Shown here: positions 33,801 through 46,167 of the stretch, piece after piece
How the letters are laid out: each line of letters begins with the position of its first letter
How positions within the stretch are numbered: position 1 is the first letter of the stretch
Assembly (NCBI RefSeq): GCF_003073045.1
Contig: NC_037599.1
Span: 23,812,555-23,876,554, forward strand
Direction of reading: 5' to 3'
Origin: Pomacea canaliculata
Lineage: Eukaryota > Mollusca > Gastropoda > Architaenioglossa > Ampullariidae
Length of the DNA: 64,000 nt
The notes under the pieces: generated by a model
The model's database searches: none
What the model was told of the DNA's origin: nothing
The model's input: the letters and a program-made list of their open reading frames with translations, nothing else
Program-made: the position numbers and the translations under genes

Positions 33801-35267
33801 ATGTCACTGCTCAAAGAGTTTTTCAGATGGAGCACTGTAAGAGTTTTGGTATTCAATACTCTACTAAACCTTGTATACCATGCCTGTGGATTATGAAACA
33901 CATTTGGAACTGCTTGTATTAGTCTTGGTTTGTGAAAGATCTGCACTGAAGAGTCTTCACAGACTTTGAATACTGCTGGTACATGTTAAACTGACACTCT
34001 CAAACTTACAACCATCCTTAACTGCTTTTGCACTGTACAGCACACCCATTTCCTATTTTCCCCAAGAAATGACATCCTGCAGAATGGCCAAAACAAATGA
34101 CATCCTACAGAGTATCCAAAACAAATTATTGTCAGTAGCCCAGTGCTGTACCTTATCATGTACTTCATAAACATAAAATACCTAGTTTGTATTCAACATG
34201 ACGTGATAGTATTCCTTGCGTGTTTATTTTCATTGCAGGCATTCTACATTATTAAACGAATTTTCGTTCACTCAGGCACTGCCTTTGAAGTTGGTTATGG
34301 CCCCATGAAATCAATAAAGTGATGGTTGTGGTTCCACCCCCTCCCTTTTCAAACCTGTATTGTTCTCACTGCCCTCCAACCTTCCCACCTCGCTGTCAGT
34401 CATTCATTACGCTACATCCTCTTTTTTCTCTATCTCCTAGTGCATGTGTGTGTGCTTTTAACACAACAGCCATCAAGCTAACATTATGGGTGCATGTTTG
34501 GATGTGTCTGCCAGGGGAGGGGGGTATGTTGGTCGCGCACGTTGTATCTGTCCTCACCATAGTAGGGTGTTGGCCGATTACTTATTTACTTTTCCCTTCA
34601 GCAGTTGTCTCGCGGGATACAGCAGTGGTTGCTTTTTCTGTGGTGTTACTCCTGTTATTTTGACTAGAATATTCAGGTAAATTACATATCACTGGCAAGA
34701 TGCACTTGTCTTGGGGGTTATGTGTCGGTCACGTCAGCACTCTTAATAGTTGAAAGATCCACAGTTATTCTCAGCTTACCTTTTAAGCACGGCCCCTTTA
34801 CCCCTCGCAGATTGTGGCTGTGTGGGAGTTTGCATGTGTATTTTTATGATAGACGAAAATATCTAGCCACAGATGTCTGTGTAGTTGAAAGATCGTAACA
34901 TATCAACTGATCCTTCTCAAACCACATCCCACGGGGAAAAAAAAAATCTGGATATTTTTGGTTCTCTGTATAACACGTTTATGGATGCAACAGACAAAAC
35001 ACATAACACCATCGTGTGGGTGACGTACTTGAAACAACCTATGGTTTTAAACTACAGTCATCCAGTCCTGACTTGAAAAGAAAGGTGGGTGCTGTCAAGT
35101 GAGTTAATGCTATTCCAGGCACACTAAGGAGGCCATGGATTCAAGATGCACACTACTTACAACACAATTTTTAAAACATGTCTCTGAAACAATTTACAGC
35201 ATAATGACAAGAAGTAGGGATGGTGGTGGCTATCCTTAAAAGGCATAGAGGTGCATCGCAAAATTCC
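30873..35267. other. NUDT 3' region and convergent intergenic sequence
   Basis: The space between the NUDT stop codon and the MRPL55 stop codon, which face each other. A long NUDT 3' UTR is plausible: AATAAA occurs at 34313-34318 as well as at several earlier sites, but none is decisive. A MITE sits at 32548-32835. A 28-bp unit beginning AAATGACATCCT is repeated in tandem at 34067-34122. No other exon was seen. Confidence 0.45.
32548..32835. mobile_element. MITE with CTACCATGTTTCCC termini
   Basis: The left end CTACCATGTTTCCCCCAAAA and the reverse complement of the right end CTACCATGTTTCCCTGAAAA are near-identical inverted repeats (about 22 of 26 matching). The 288-bp element has no coding frame. 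The same end motif is common in animal genomes as a non-autonomous DNA transposon; superfamily not assigned here. Confidence 0.7.
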
Positions 35268-38251
35268 TCATTTATTCTTCCACAAGTGACTGTATCGGTC
35301 GACATCAAAATCGTCATCATCGGAATCCTCTTCTATTACTATTTTCTGCTTCGGTTTACGCTGCTGTAGTCGATATCGTCGCTCAGACTCGGACAAGGTG
35401 GACAAATCTACGGGAAGCTGCAACAAAATATGACGCAATTGCCTCCCTTTAGTAATTGCTCCACTATGTTTTTTTTAAAAGTAACTTCACTCTCTCCCAC
35501 TCGTTTTAATTTATTTATTTTGTCTGTCTATTTATATTTGAAATAACCATGACCATATTCACATCTTGAGACCACTCCATAGTTATGACAGAATGTACCC
35601 ACTCTGATAAAGAGCTTGCATCCATTGTTCTCTTACACATTTTGCACAATATCTTTAGGACACTCTTGGAAGAAGATGAAAATTTGCATCAAAATAAATA
35701 AAGCTTCTAAGTCTCATGATCAGTTAACAAAAGACCTTCACTTCACAATATTTATATTATTTCTCGTGGATTACATTTTTATTACACTCATCTGTAAGAA
35801 TTGCTAACTAGTGTTCAAGAATTCATAAAGAGATTTTGCCATTATTATACTAAGACTGCATTTTTGAACACTGCAAAAATCCCCAAAGGATTTTTGTTAC
35901 TTGATTCCTATCAGTGTTTTCTATATTTATCTTCTATTTATTGTCAGTACTGTCGTGTATACTTTCGTCCCTTGTATGCTGTCCACATTTCATTCTTGTT
36001 ATAAGCACTAAAAATTTATTACTATTATTAACACATAATACCAAAAATTTTAATCTCTAAGCTCAAATAATTTTCAACTGAAAACATCAAACACCTTATA
36101 AATTATTAAATAATTTATAAATTAATATATTTCTATGAATGTAAATGCTATTTGTAGATTTATGACTTGCATGTAATCAATTGTTTAAGCATTTTCACTT
36201 TGACAAAATGAAATAAATTCTCTCCAACATGCTGAAATATTGGAATGTAAAGAAAGGAGGGCATCAACAAAATTAGCTATGTTGTAGTGGGTTCTTTTAA
36301 AAATCTTGGCCTCAAGATCAGTCTGTTGCAAAGATATTGCAGGTTCAATGACATGAGCCAGTCAACATCAAGCAGTGATATAAAAAAGTTCATGTATTGG
36401 GTTGTCAGAAAAGTCATGATGGATTTGTGTAAAAAAAATGGCACTAGTTCATTTTAGGAAGTATCAGTCATTCGAATCAATGTTATTGCTATGTCATTTG
36501 ACAGCTAATAGCTGTAGCTTCATTCTAAAAGAAAAATTGAGCAATTTGTTTTAATTTTGGGAGATTATACAATAAGACCAAGCTGTGCATCTAGTCATAT
36601 TTCACACACATCAAGCTTGTATAAAGTTAATGGTCACAATGCTCTACAAGATTCTCTGTCCCAACAATGGTTCACAAAGTTTTGTGGTGGTTAATTTGAT
36701 CTTAAGAATGCTACTTGGTTATGGAGGCTCACTGAGGTTAATGACTTTATAATAAAGGCACTGGTAATGTCAAACCCACACTACACGACATGAGAGATTG
36801 AAGACACTAAACACTCATCAAGCATTTAAGACCACCTGAATAAGCTGGGCTGTGTAAGCAGGCTTGATATTTATGTTGCTCATGAACTCAAAGAAATTCA
36901 TTCGATGGAAAGTATAAACATCTGCAATATTCTCTTTAAATGCAAGAAAAATGATACTGTTTTTAGTGTAACTGATAACTGGCGATGAGATGTAAATTGC
37001 TTATAACAATGTCATGCACAAATGCTTTTGGTTCTGATGTGATGATTTGTTTCAAATGACATCAAAAGTAGACATTCATCAGAGGATAGTTAGCTTCTCA
37101 GTGTAGTGGGATTTTAACTCTTAAAGCATGATCAGCCATGATTGCGGCTTAGTCTGGGAAGCATAGGGAAGGTAATTTTCATTACTTTTATTGCTAAGTT
37201 CAAGTTTTCTCCATTCCAGAAATGTATAGGTTTTGGTCCAATGTTTACCTGAAAGCTGCAATAATGAAGAAAAAAAAACTTGTCTTCACAATCTTCAGTT
37301 ATTAGCCAGTCTTTGTAATATTTATACTTTTTTGTCATTCTCAGAGGGTTAATAGTGTCATGTTTTTTCCGAGCTCCTACCACAGAACTAAACAATTAAT
37401 CTGAAAAGTGCATTGTCGGCAATTGGGCAGTTAGAACGAATTCATCATCCAGAAACATCTAGCACTTGTTAACCATAAAGGAGTCATGCTCCATGATGAC
37501 AATGTGAGACCACACACAACTTTGGTCACCCATCAATAGTTATTGGAGTTTTGATGGGATGTTGTCACACCTACCATGCTCGTTTGATCTTAGGCCATCA
37601 GACTTGTTTCGTTACCTTAAAAACTCCTTGTGTGGTAAAACGTTTAAGTTCAGATGAATCTGTAACTCATGTTCAATTTTTCGCCAATAACGACAGGTGT
37701 TTCTACGTACCAGGAAGTAGGAAGCTCACTGAATGATGGCAAAAAGTTATTGAATAAAACGGGCAATATATCACTAATTGATATTTGTTCTTAGAAAAAC
37801 AGAGAAAAATATGTCATGACTTTTCCGACAGCCCAATGATGTGATGTGTAGTGCAAGTGAGAAGTCTAACCTTTATAATTCTACGTGGCTCCTTGTACCG
37901 AATCGTAACTGTGGCACCATCTGGAAGAACGAGCATTGTTGGATACTGGCGAACATACGAGTATCTGTTGGTACGGCAAATGGATGTCCTGTTGGAATTA
38001 TCACGGCGTATCATCCATACTTGAGTCAGGCGTTGGCAGGTTTCGCAAAGGGTTTTTCTGGCCAACCTTTGAAAAACATTCAACGTTGTACTATAGGCGA
38101 AAGTGTAATTTTGTGTAGAAGGGGACAAAAACGAAATTTAACAATTGTTGTCGATGTTTAAATTATGATACGTAAAAACTGTTTGAAACAATCACTAAAA
38201 ACACGTAACTGAAATTTACCCTTGCCAAGCGACCGTCATGAGCGCAGACAT
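35268..38251 (-). CDS. MRPL55: Mitochondrial ribosomal protein L55, 3 exons
   Basis: A metazoan-specific component of the large subunit of the mitochondrial ribosome. Exons in transcription order: 38251-38220, 38090-37871, 35417-35268, 402 nt in total (133 aa; human 128 aa). Exon 1 supplies MSALMTVAWQ. Its phase-2 end joins the T-T-L-N frame of exon 2 exactly, which is why I chose this start. The basic, acid-free N terminus (FQRLARKTLCETCQRL) fits a mitochondrial presequence. The core RTNRYSYVRQYPTMLVLPDG, TIRYKEPRR and LPVDLSTLSESERRYRLQQR, then an acidic patch and RYSHLWKNK, follow the family closely. Intron 2 carries a decayed mariner 34 bp from the donor. It is divergent from CTNS. Confidence 0.93.
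35915..36040 (+). mobile_element. LINE 3'-UTR fragment (family A)
   Basis: GTGTTTTCTATATTT and CCCTTGTATGCTGTCCAC, then TTTCATTCTTGTT and AAGCACTAA, followed by ATTATTATTA-type sequence. The same series occurs at 44340-44465, so these are two copies of one LINE 3' end. It lies in MRPL55 intron 2. Confidence 0.6.
36397..37836 (+). pseudogene. Decayed mariner transposon
   Basis: Terminal inverted repeats TTGGGTTGTCAGAAAAGTCA (36397) and, as reverse complement of the right end, TTGGGCTGTCGGAAAAGTCA (37836) differ at two of 20 positions. TA precedes the left end (36395-36396); the right flank has TG. Between them are mariner transposase remnants on the plus strand: a TIxxHLxxLGxVxxxxxxVPHEL-like block at about 36810-36930, the catalytic-region block MLHDDNVRPHT (about 37490) and a C-terminal stretch with WQKVI-like spacing near 37735. 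Stops and frame changes break every block, so it cannot encode an active enzyme. At 1.44 kb it is slightly longer than intact mariners. It lies inside MRPL55 intron 2. Confidence 0.88.
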
Positions 38252-38496
38252 GTTGGAAAGTTTTTGCATTAAGACTGACCTCCCTTTCTCCCCTTCTCGT
38301 TAGAGTGGCTTCCCGTGGTGATGAGGGCGGACATCGGACAATGCTGTTGTCAACATCATATGACGGTGTGCGTTGAAAGTGAATTCGTGTTTCCGAGAGC
38401 CATTGACTGCCATATGGAACCGTATTTCTTGCGAGGAGTGAAGTTATAATTATTTCGACACTTGCTTTCTTCAAATTTAACATAAGACAAATCAAA
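38252..38496. promoter_or_regulatory. Shared MRPL55/CTNS promoter region
   Basis: Only 245 bp separate the MRPL55 start codon (38251, minus) from the CTNS start codon (38497, plus). The segment has more GC and CpG than its surroundings and no TATA box, as expected for a bidirectional housekeeping promoter. Transcription start sites cannot be read from the sequence. Confidence 0.6.
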
Positions 38497-41400
38497 ATGT
38501 TTGGGCTGTTTGCGCATTGTTTTTTAATATATGGTAAGTATACATTGAAATTTTACTACACAAATAGCCACAGATGTGTAAAATCACTTGATTTGTTCAA
38601 CATTCTGCTTGTGTGAGTGGTGTACTCACACACGACCTAAAGGATTAAAGCGTGCACAGATGTCGCCATGTCAAAAGGTAGAGAAAGATACCAGGAAAGG
38701 CAAGGAATATCTACCAGTAGGAATGCCTGACTTACATGTAGATGCAGTTTCATCTGATATGTTCCCCTATACTGGTCATTGAGTAGGGGAGCATCAGAAG
38801 CCAGTCACAATGCAGAAACCAACATATTGTAAAAGTGTATAAAGCCTAGCAGGTTGTCATAATGTAAAATTTAAAGTAAAAGCCAGGAGAGCTCGTATTG
38901 CTAAGAATAAACCTCACCTTAGGCATACAAACCAAAAGCTACCTTTCTGCTTATTTTACAGCATGATTTTGCATAAGATATTGTGCTTGTTTTATGCACT
39001 GTCTGTATGTCAGTATATATGAGCATTATTTTCACAGAAACTAATCATGTACCTATGAAAAATTCCTCTTGAAAGATGCAATGATTTCATAATCACAGAA
39101 GCAGGACATCAATATTAATTTGCATAAAAATGGATCTTTATAACCGTTTATGTTTTTTTAAGATTTAACTTACAAGTTTCAAGTATTGTACTTGCGTGTA
39201 TTAATTATACTGATTCTATTCATTGGCAGGTGTTACTGCAGTGACTGTGAAATTCTCAGATACAGATCTGCAGATTGAGACAGGTGAAACGTCTCAACTT
39301 ACTCTCATTCTCAGGTACAGTTTTGGGGTTTTCTTTGTTTGTTTTGAGAGTAACTTGACCCTGTTGTTTCTTAGTAGCATTCTTAGCTTCTGTGACATTT
39401 TTCATGCTGCCTGGCATAGCACAGGTCAGTTGATCTTGTTATAACACATGGCTTCTAGTAGCCATATTGAGTAAACAAAAGATACTTATATAACTCCTCT
39501 CTATCCTCTAAAGGTGTAAGACAGTACCCATTCCTAAAAGATTGCAGAGCCTTTCCATTAATAGTAAACTCCACATTAAGACTATTGCTTTCCCAGTGCA
39601 TGTGAAACTTTGGAGTTCAGCTGGTGGAAAGTATTAATCTTGTAAGAATTGTGGGAGTCTGTGGACCACCAGGAATTTAGCAGTGTCATTTGGAGTAACC
39701 CCTGCTGGTGCAGGCATTCAAAGAGAGAGTAAAATGAAATTTCAGACTGCTATAAACTGTATCTAAATGGATGTACCTGATGTCTTGTGCAAAGTTCCAT
39801 TGTCTAATGTCCAGGCAGTCTTGTACAAGTTTGACCATCAAAACTAATATATAGGGTTGAGAAAATTACATATACACTTTATATCATAGTAATAAAAATT
39901 ATGCAGATTAAATGACATACGTTAATATACCTTTAATCTATTTCCAACGTTAAATAATAACATGCGATTTTAAAAATGATACTTAATAATAATTAGTGAG
40001 TCTGTATATTGTGGCACGCTGGCCAAAGCCAGGTTAATAAGCTAAAAAAACACAAAGTAAAGATGAAAGTCTTGCGGCTCTTTTATTGATGTCTCATTTC
40101 AACTGAAAACATTTTTGTTGCTCTACTGGGGGGAATCTTTGTGGATGCTGATTTAGTACAGTTAAAATCTACAGTTTGTAAGGACATTGGTGAGCGCAAA
40201 AAAATCAATTAATAGTCTGTAGTAGTGACCACTGGAGAAACTGTTGCACATCAGGTAGAGAAAATGGGGGAAAGTTGAAAAGTCATAGATTGAAAGTCAT
40301 CATTGCTCTGCTACAGTATATTTTCTTTAGAGACCAGTGTTGTGATTTGTTACAGTTCAGATCTAGAGGTAATATAGTAAACTGTTTCATATATGGCGAT
40401 AAACAGCTCATCAAATTAATGACTTTATGGTTTAATATTTTTATGTTTAGAATATTTTATAATTTTATAAGTCACTGGACTTGACTCAGCATTTTTTTGT
40501 GAGTTTTTTGCTGTTACATCACATTCAACCAATACTAAATATGTGGCAGTCATGAATAAAGTTTTATACTTTAGTCTATTGCATTTTTTTTATTTTTGCA
40601 GTGGTAATCTAAATGTCAGTGCGGACATATTGTTTACATATCAAGTTGGTGATGACATCAAATACACAGATGATAAGCAGATCATATACCCTGTACCTAA
40701 TATGACCATCTATCCAGGAAACAAAAGCAGTTCAGTGGTCATAAAGGCACACAATGCTGGACATGTGACTTTGGGAGTGAACTCTTCTTCATCAGAACTG
40801 GAAGGGTGAGGACTAAAGAAAACTGTACAGTTTGATGAAAATTTGGGGGGAAGGGTGTTTGTATGTGTGTGTGTGTGCAGATGCGCGCATGTGTGTAGCC
40901 ATATGCACAGATAATCAAGAGAAAGCAAGAGACTGCAGTGTGTGTTTTTTTTTTTAAAGTTCAGCAGTTGCATGAGCAACAGTTTTTACCTAAGATTAAA
41001 TTGACTAAACTAAAAATCACAGTTAATACTAGCATTTTATACTGCACATTCAGTAAAATTGCAGTTTTACTGTCAGTTTGTGTTTTTTTAATAATCTCAG
41101 ATTTCCATTTTTTTAGGACATCTTCTGCCAAAGGCTTATTTACACTTTTATGATCGTTGATTTACTTGTGTCTGAACTTAAAGTTCATAGACAAGTGTTT
41201 TTAATCACGCAGTGACTTATGATCTGCAAGAAAAATAAAAGCTGCTGTTTGTTTTTCAGTTTATCAAGGGCATTTGTTAGAATCAACACTGTACGTAGTT
41301 CAGTACTTGTTGTGATCAATGCAGTCATTGGGTGGCTGTACTTTGCTGCCTGGTCTGTATCCTTCTACCCACAGGTATACATCAACTGGAAGCGCAAAAG

Positions 41401-43941
41401 GTATAATTAAGAAACTAAGGCAGCTGACTATACATGTACTATTGTTTTTAATTTTGTGGATAATGTGAGTTGTTATAAGAAATTTAGATGCATTAATGTA
41501 AACATGACCAACTGTATGAAATGGATTAAGGTCACAGCATAAAATTGAATCTTTACTTTTCTTAACTCAAAGATGTTTTGTTTTATGTAACCTTCTCATA
41601 GTTTCTGTATTTAAAATTGTATGAGTAATCCTTATAAAGTGGGACCACTGACGTGTATTGGTGGATTGCTGTCTGTCTGCGACACTTAGCCTCTTGTGAA
41701 GTTCTCCACTGTTAGTCTTGGCGAGCCTAAACAATGAACGTGATTAAACCAGAAGCTTTGTACACACCTGCCTTGTTTTAGGAATTAACTGGGAAAAAAA
41801 TCGTCTGCCAGCAGTCCAGTAATACAAGTTCATGGTCGGACAGTGGTCATAAACTATTTTTATTGTGCAGTGTGGTGGGACTCAACTTTGACTTTTTGTC
41901 ATATAACATCACGGGCTTTCTGGCATATGGCTTTTTCAATGTTGGAATGTTTTGGGTGACTGGAGTGAAAGTAAGTTTTCTTAAATAAGTGAATTAATTG
42001 AATGAACAGCAAAAATGCCATAAAGATGAATGTTTGAATGTTTTTGCAACAGCTCATCTTTAAATTATGGTTTATTTTAAGAGTGGTATTCCGTCACCAC
42101 TGAAATATCTGGAAGTCCATAAAAATCAGCCAACATAGAGATGTTCTTTTGTGGTTCAGCTTTAAGTTGTTGCTTTGATATGGATCCCAGACAAAGAAGC
42201 ACAAAATCATTAAGAAAATTCAGACTTTTAAAGTGTTCACACAACTCTGAGTTGGAGGAGGACATGTTTCAGAACAAATGCTAAAAAATGTATGACAAAC
42301 ACAGACAATATGTTTCAGAATGACTACCTATCTCAACATCCACGTGGAATTAATCCAGTCCAGCTCAACGATGTTATTTTTACACTGCATGCGGTGTTCA
42401 TTACACTGGTCACCATTGGACAGTGTTTTATTTATGAGGTGAGGATAACACAAGTTTGTATTTAATTATCTTTCAGAGAGTGGTCTAGAGCTGGCATATG
42501 CAATTAAAAAGACCTGAATGTTGGGCAAAAAAAAAATTAATATTTGTTCAAAACTTTGACATCGGTTATTCCCTACTCACTGAACCTCTCATGAGCCTAG
42601 AATAGAAATGGTATGTCATTAGAAATGAACAAATTATTTTAGAATCAAGTTTTATTTGCTTGTTGCAGAAAGGGGGCCAGAAAGTATCAAAGATATGCAT
42701 GGTGCTTGTAGCAGGTGCCTGGCTGTTTGCAGCTGCTGCACTCATCGTGACCCTGACCCACAAGATCACCTGGCTGACCTACCTGTACTATTTTTCGTAC
42801 ATCAAACTGGGTGTCACGCTTATTAAGTATATTCCACAGGTGAGCGTCTGTGAAGCTGTGGGTCTTAATCTTATGGGTGCAAACATATCCAGGCCTCAGC
42901 TTGTGTGGAGACCTACTGTACATGTGCTGAATTTAATTATCAAAGGGTGTGAGGTTTTTGTTTTCAAACCAGCCATTGTGGTTTGTAGAGTTAAAGGTAA
43001 ATGCCTAGTGGGCCTGGGAGTGGGGGATGTAAGTGGCTTACTGTACCAGGGACCCATAGTGTGGAAATTTCAGTCTAGTTCTCTCCCCTGTCTTTACCTT
43101 CCCTGAGATTCCCCTCCTCGCCCCTTTCATCCCTCTCCCCACAGTGTGAAATCACCTTTAGGTTTAAGCACATTTTCCTCTCATACTCAACTAGAACAAA
43201 GCTGAACAGGTGCTTGTTAATCAGGGGGAGATTTCTAGCTGCAGCCAGCATGTAACCTTCTCCAGTCAGCCAATAACCTTGTGCTCATCAGTTATGTCGA
43301 CTAGCTTCCAGAACCTCTCTAATGTGTAGAAGACATTCACTTTTTATTTCTTTTAATTAGTGCACAGACTAATCTTACTTTCTGAGTCAGTATGAAATAA
43401 ATTTTAAAAAGCATTTAAATCAAAATTGTATTTCAGGCCTATATGAATTATCAACGCAAAAGTACTGTTGGGTGGAGCATCGGAAATGTTTTGTTGGACT
43501 TCACTGGTGGTTCCCTCAGTCTGCTGCAGATGTTTCTCTTGTCTTATAACAGTGGTGAGTTGATGTTTCTCTTTTGGCACAAAGAAATTTCAGTTGCAAG
43601 TTCTTTTAAGTGGCTTCAAGTTTTGAAAATGAATTGTCACATGCTAAGGATGAATAAGGTTATTGTGCCATGGGTTTAGACCAATCTAGTTTGGAACATG
43701 TAGCATTCAATTTTTTACTTTCAAAATTTTTTTATTCATTGCAGATGACTGGGGCTCGATCTTTGGTGATCCTACAAAATTTGGCTTGGGATTCTTTTCA
43801 ATTTTGTTTGACATTCTGTTTATAGTTCAACATTATTGTCTGTACCATGGCCGTGATGCTTACCAGGTTATTGGTGAAGAAAAAGAAATTAAAGTGAATG
43901 CCAAAAATCAAGACTACCAAGGAGCACAGACAGTTTATTAG
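38497..43941 (+). CDS. CTNS: Cystinosin, lysosomal cystine/H+ symporter, 9 exons
   Basis: Exports cystine from the lysosome. Exons with matching phases: 38497-38533, 39230-39314, 40602-40805, 41260-41400, 41871-41970, 42319-42438, 42669-42839, 43437-43554, 43745-43941, 1173 nt in total (390 aa; human 367 aa). A signal peptide ([13 protein letters not shown]) precedes a lumenal domain with N-glycosylation sites (NMT, NKS, NSS), then seven membrane segments. The first PQ loop is [12 protein letters not shown] (P146-Q147). The second is [11 protein letters not shown] (P285-Q286), followed by [15 protein letters not shown] with D307 equivalent to the proton-coupling aspartate of the family. The cytosolic tail lacks the vertebrate GYDQL ending but contains Y365-Q-V-I, a YXX-phi lysosomal sorting motif. 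No frame break. Confidence 0.95.
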
Positions 43942-44129
43942 ATCAAGCTTATTGCTTTTTAGTTATTTATAAAGCATGATAAGGCACTTTATATGCCAAA
44001 GTTTTGCAACCAGAAAGTGCATTGGTTCTCTGCTGTAACTTATATTTAGAAACCATGCATATGGTACATACATCCCAGGACATCATAGTTCCATTGCTAT
44101 ATACAGGGTTTATACAGGCCACAGGATTT

Positions 44130-44530
44130 TTAGTTATTGTGCAGTGAAACAATGGAACTCTCCCTTTCCATATCCACCACCTACCCACTATTAAATCCCT
44201 TAAACGTGCACTGAAAACACACCTCTTCCATAAACATTACTCCTAATAACCTTATCATTATGCTCGATATTTTTCACACCCTTCCTTTTGCAATATTGTG
44301 CTACTCTCAGCTCTTGTTCTTGTTATTTGGTTCCTCTTTGTGTTTTCTATATTTGATTTTATTCTGTTTAGTACGGTTGTTGATTCTTTTATAGTTCATA
44401 TGCTATTAATGTTTTCCTGTCCCTTGTATGCTGTCCACGTTTCGTTCTTGTTCTTAAGCACTAACAGCATGCTCCTTAGGAGTGTGAGTATGTGCTTTAC
44501 AAATTTTGCATTTATTATTATATACAGCAA
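44130..44530 (+). mobile_element. LINE 3' end (family A)
   Basis: Begins with the degraded C-terminal coding block typical of LINE ORF2 (a W-N-S-P motif, then a frame-shifted IKSLKRALKTHLFHKHYS). It runs through GTGTTTTCTATATTT and CCCTTGTATGCTGTCCAC and ends TATGTGCTTTACAAATTTTG with ATTTATTATTATA. The 3' part matches 35915-36040. Confidence 0.75.
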
Positions 44531-46096
44531 TCCTGCAGAAGCATTGCCTGTATATGCACACCACATAGGGATAGAAACCTTTCTGCACCTTGCTAAGTTC
44601 TACATCCTAGTCAACAAAAGTGCCTTTTAGAAGAGCTTTCTGTAATGATGGCTGTTTCTTTGTGGAGCAGTCATTGGTGATACAGCATATTTAGTCACTA
44701 TTGGATAATAACAATATGGTAGTTTTTTAATCCAATTTTCCATTATCCCATATAAGATTGTTATGGAGAATTTTGTAGTACAGGAGGCAAGAACACTGTG
44801 AATGAGATATTTCTTAGACATTAACTGTTTTGTATTTTTTCTTACTTTATCCAAAAAAATGGATGTTTTAACAGTATTGCTATTGTTTTTCTTAAAACAC
44901 CTTGTCAGACTTTTAATGCTATGAAACTGATGTAAATTAAAAAATTGAATGGCTGAAATTAGTGTCGGAAGTACATGTGCCGCACAAGCATACTGCAAAA
45001 AACGCACAGTCCTCGTTAAGTAAGCATTATACTCCAGATGTTTTTTGCCGATATACATTTTGTGTATAGGGCTTTGTGCAATGGTAGAAATATTGAGGAA
45101 TAAGCACAAGGAATAGTAAGATGATGACTGTGACACAATTGTGTTGGAGTTCGTCTATATCTGAGATAGTGCATGAAGAATCAGTTTGGGTGACCTCTCA
45201 CAGTGCTCACATACTTAGCCTTTCTGCAGAAAAGGTCTTTATGAACTGAGTCACTGAAAGTATGAATGATGGTAGGGAAATCTGCAAACGGCAATTGTAG
45301 AGCGATTTTTATTTCAAGTTTCAACTTAAAATTATTTAAATCATTTAAAGTTGTGTCTTAAGATTGACAGCATCTAGGTTGAGAATTGATAATTCTTATC
45401 AATCTTGAAAAGTAAGAGATCATGTCTAGTATGTGTTCTCAATTATGCACAAATTTTGTATCTTCGTATATTGTTTTGAAATTTTACTCATCACATAGTC
45501 CAGGCTTTTACTTATTAAATTGTTTTTTTTCTATTTTTGTCAAGGAGTGCTATTTTTATGATTATTAGGAGCAAAGTAGAAGGTACATTTTTTATATATG
45601 TGTAAGTTAACCTGTGACAAGGAACATCAATTTATCATTTACAGTATAAAAATAAAAAGCAAAATTTCATAACTATCAAAAGCGCATGGTCCTAGGCAGA
45701 TGCCTTGTCTGCCTGCCCCTACAAACGGCCCTGCATGCAAAACAGAAGACAGCCACAATGCAAATTTGTTCCCATCAGCAGAAGTCAGTTTACTTTTTAT
45801 TGGTTTTCATGGCTGATTTTACTTTGTGGTGTATAGAGCCACTGAAAAATTAAGGATTGTTTTTTAAAAGAGTAGCATATCGGTGAAGATTAAAAAAATA
45901 ACAACAACAGAGGGCATGGTTATGCATACTGATGAGCAATATGTCATAGTAGTGCAGTATATACACAATTTAATTTTTCATGCAACATTTGAATGCTGCT
46001 GTGTCATTTAGTTTATTTAAAAACCACATCAAATGCATAAAAGCCACTAGTAGAATAAACTCATTTCAAACTTTTCTATCAGAAAAGATTAAATGT

Positions 46097-46102
46097 TTTA
46101 TT
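46097..46102 (-). terminator. Polyadenylation signal for DNAJC21
   Basis: AATAAA on the minus strand, about 66 nt after the DNAJC21 stop codon, in AT-rich sequence. It is the nearest canonical signal; the cleavage site was not determined. Confidence 0.45.
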
Positions 46103-46167
46103 CTTTTTAACAATCATGATATCAACATGAAATCATTCACAATAAAATTCCTCTATGATGAAAATCA

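Larger units (their letters stand above)
43942..46167. other. Convergent CTNS/DNAJC21 intergenic region
   Basis: Two genes end toward each other here. It contains a LINE 3' end at 44130-44530 and AT-rich sequence that must include both 3' UTRs. A 169-codon minus-strand frame at 44627-45136 has AT-driven composition and no recognisable domain, so I do not call it a gene. Confidence 0.5.

Noticed and set aside
42990..43140. A SINE copy antisense in CTNS intron 7
   Set aside because: Short matches to the 27372 SINE-like block occur in the wrong order, so relatedness is not supported.
44627..45136. 169-codon minus-strand open frame after CTNS
   Set aside because: No domain, no codon bias, AT-driven amino acid mix, and it overlaps the expected 3' flank; most likely chance.
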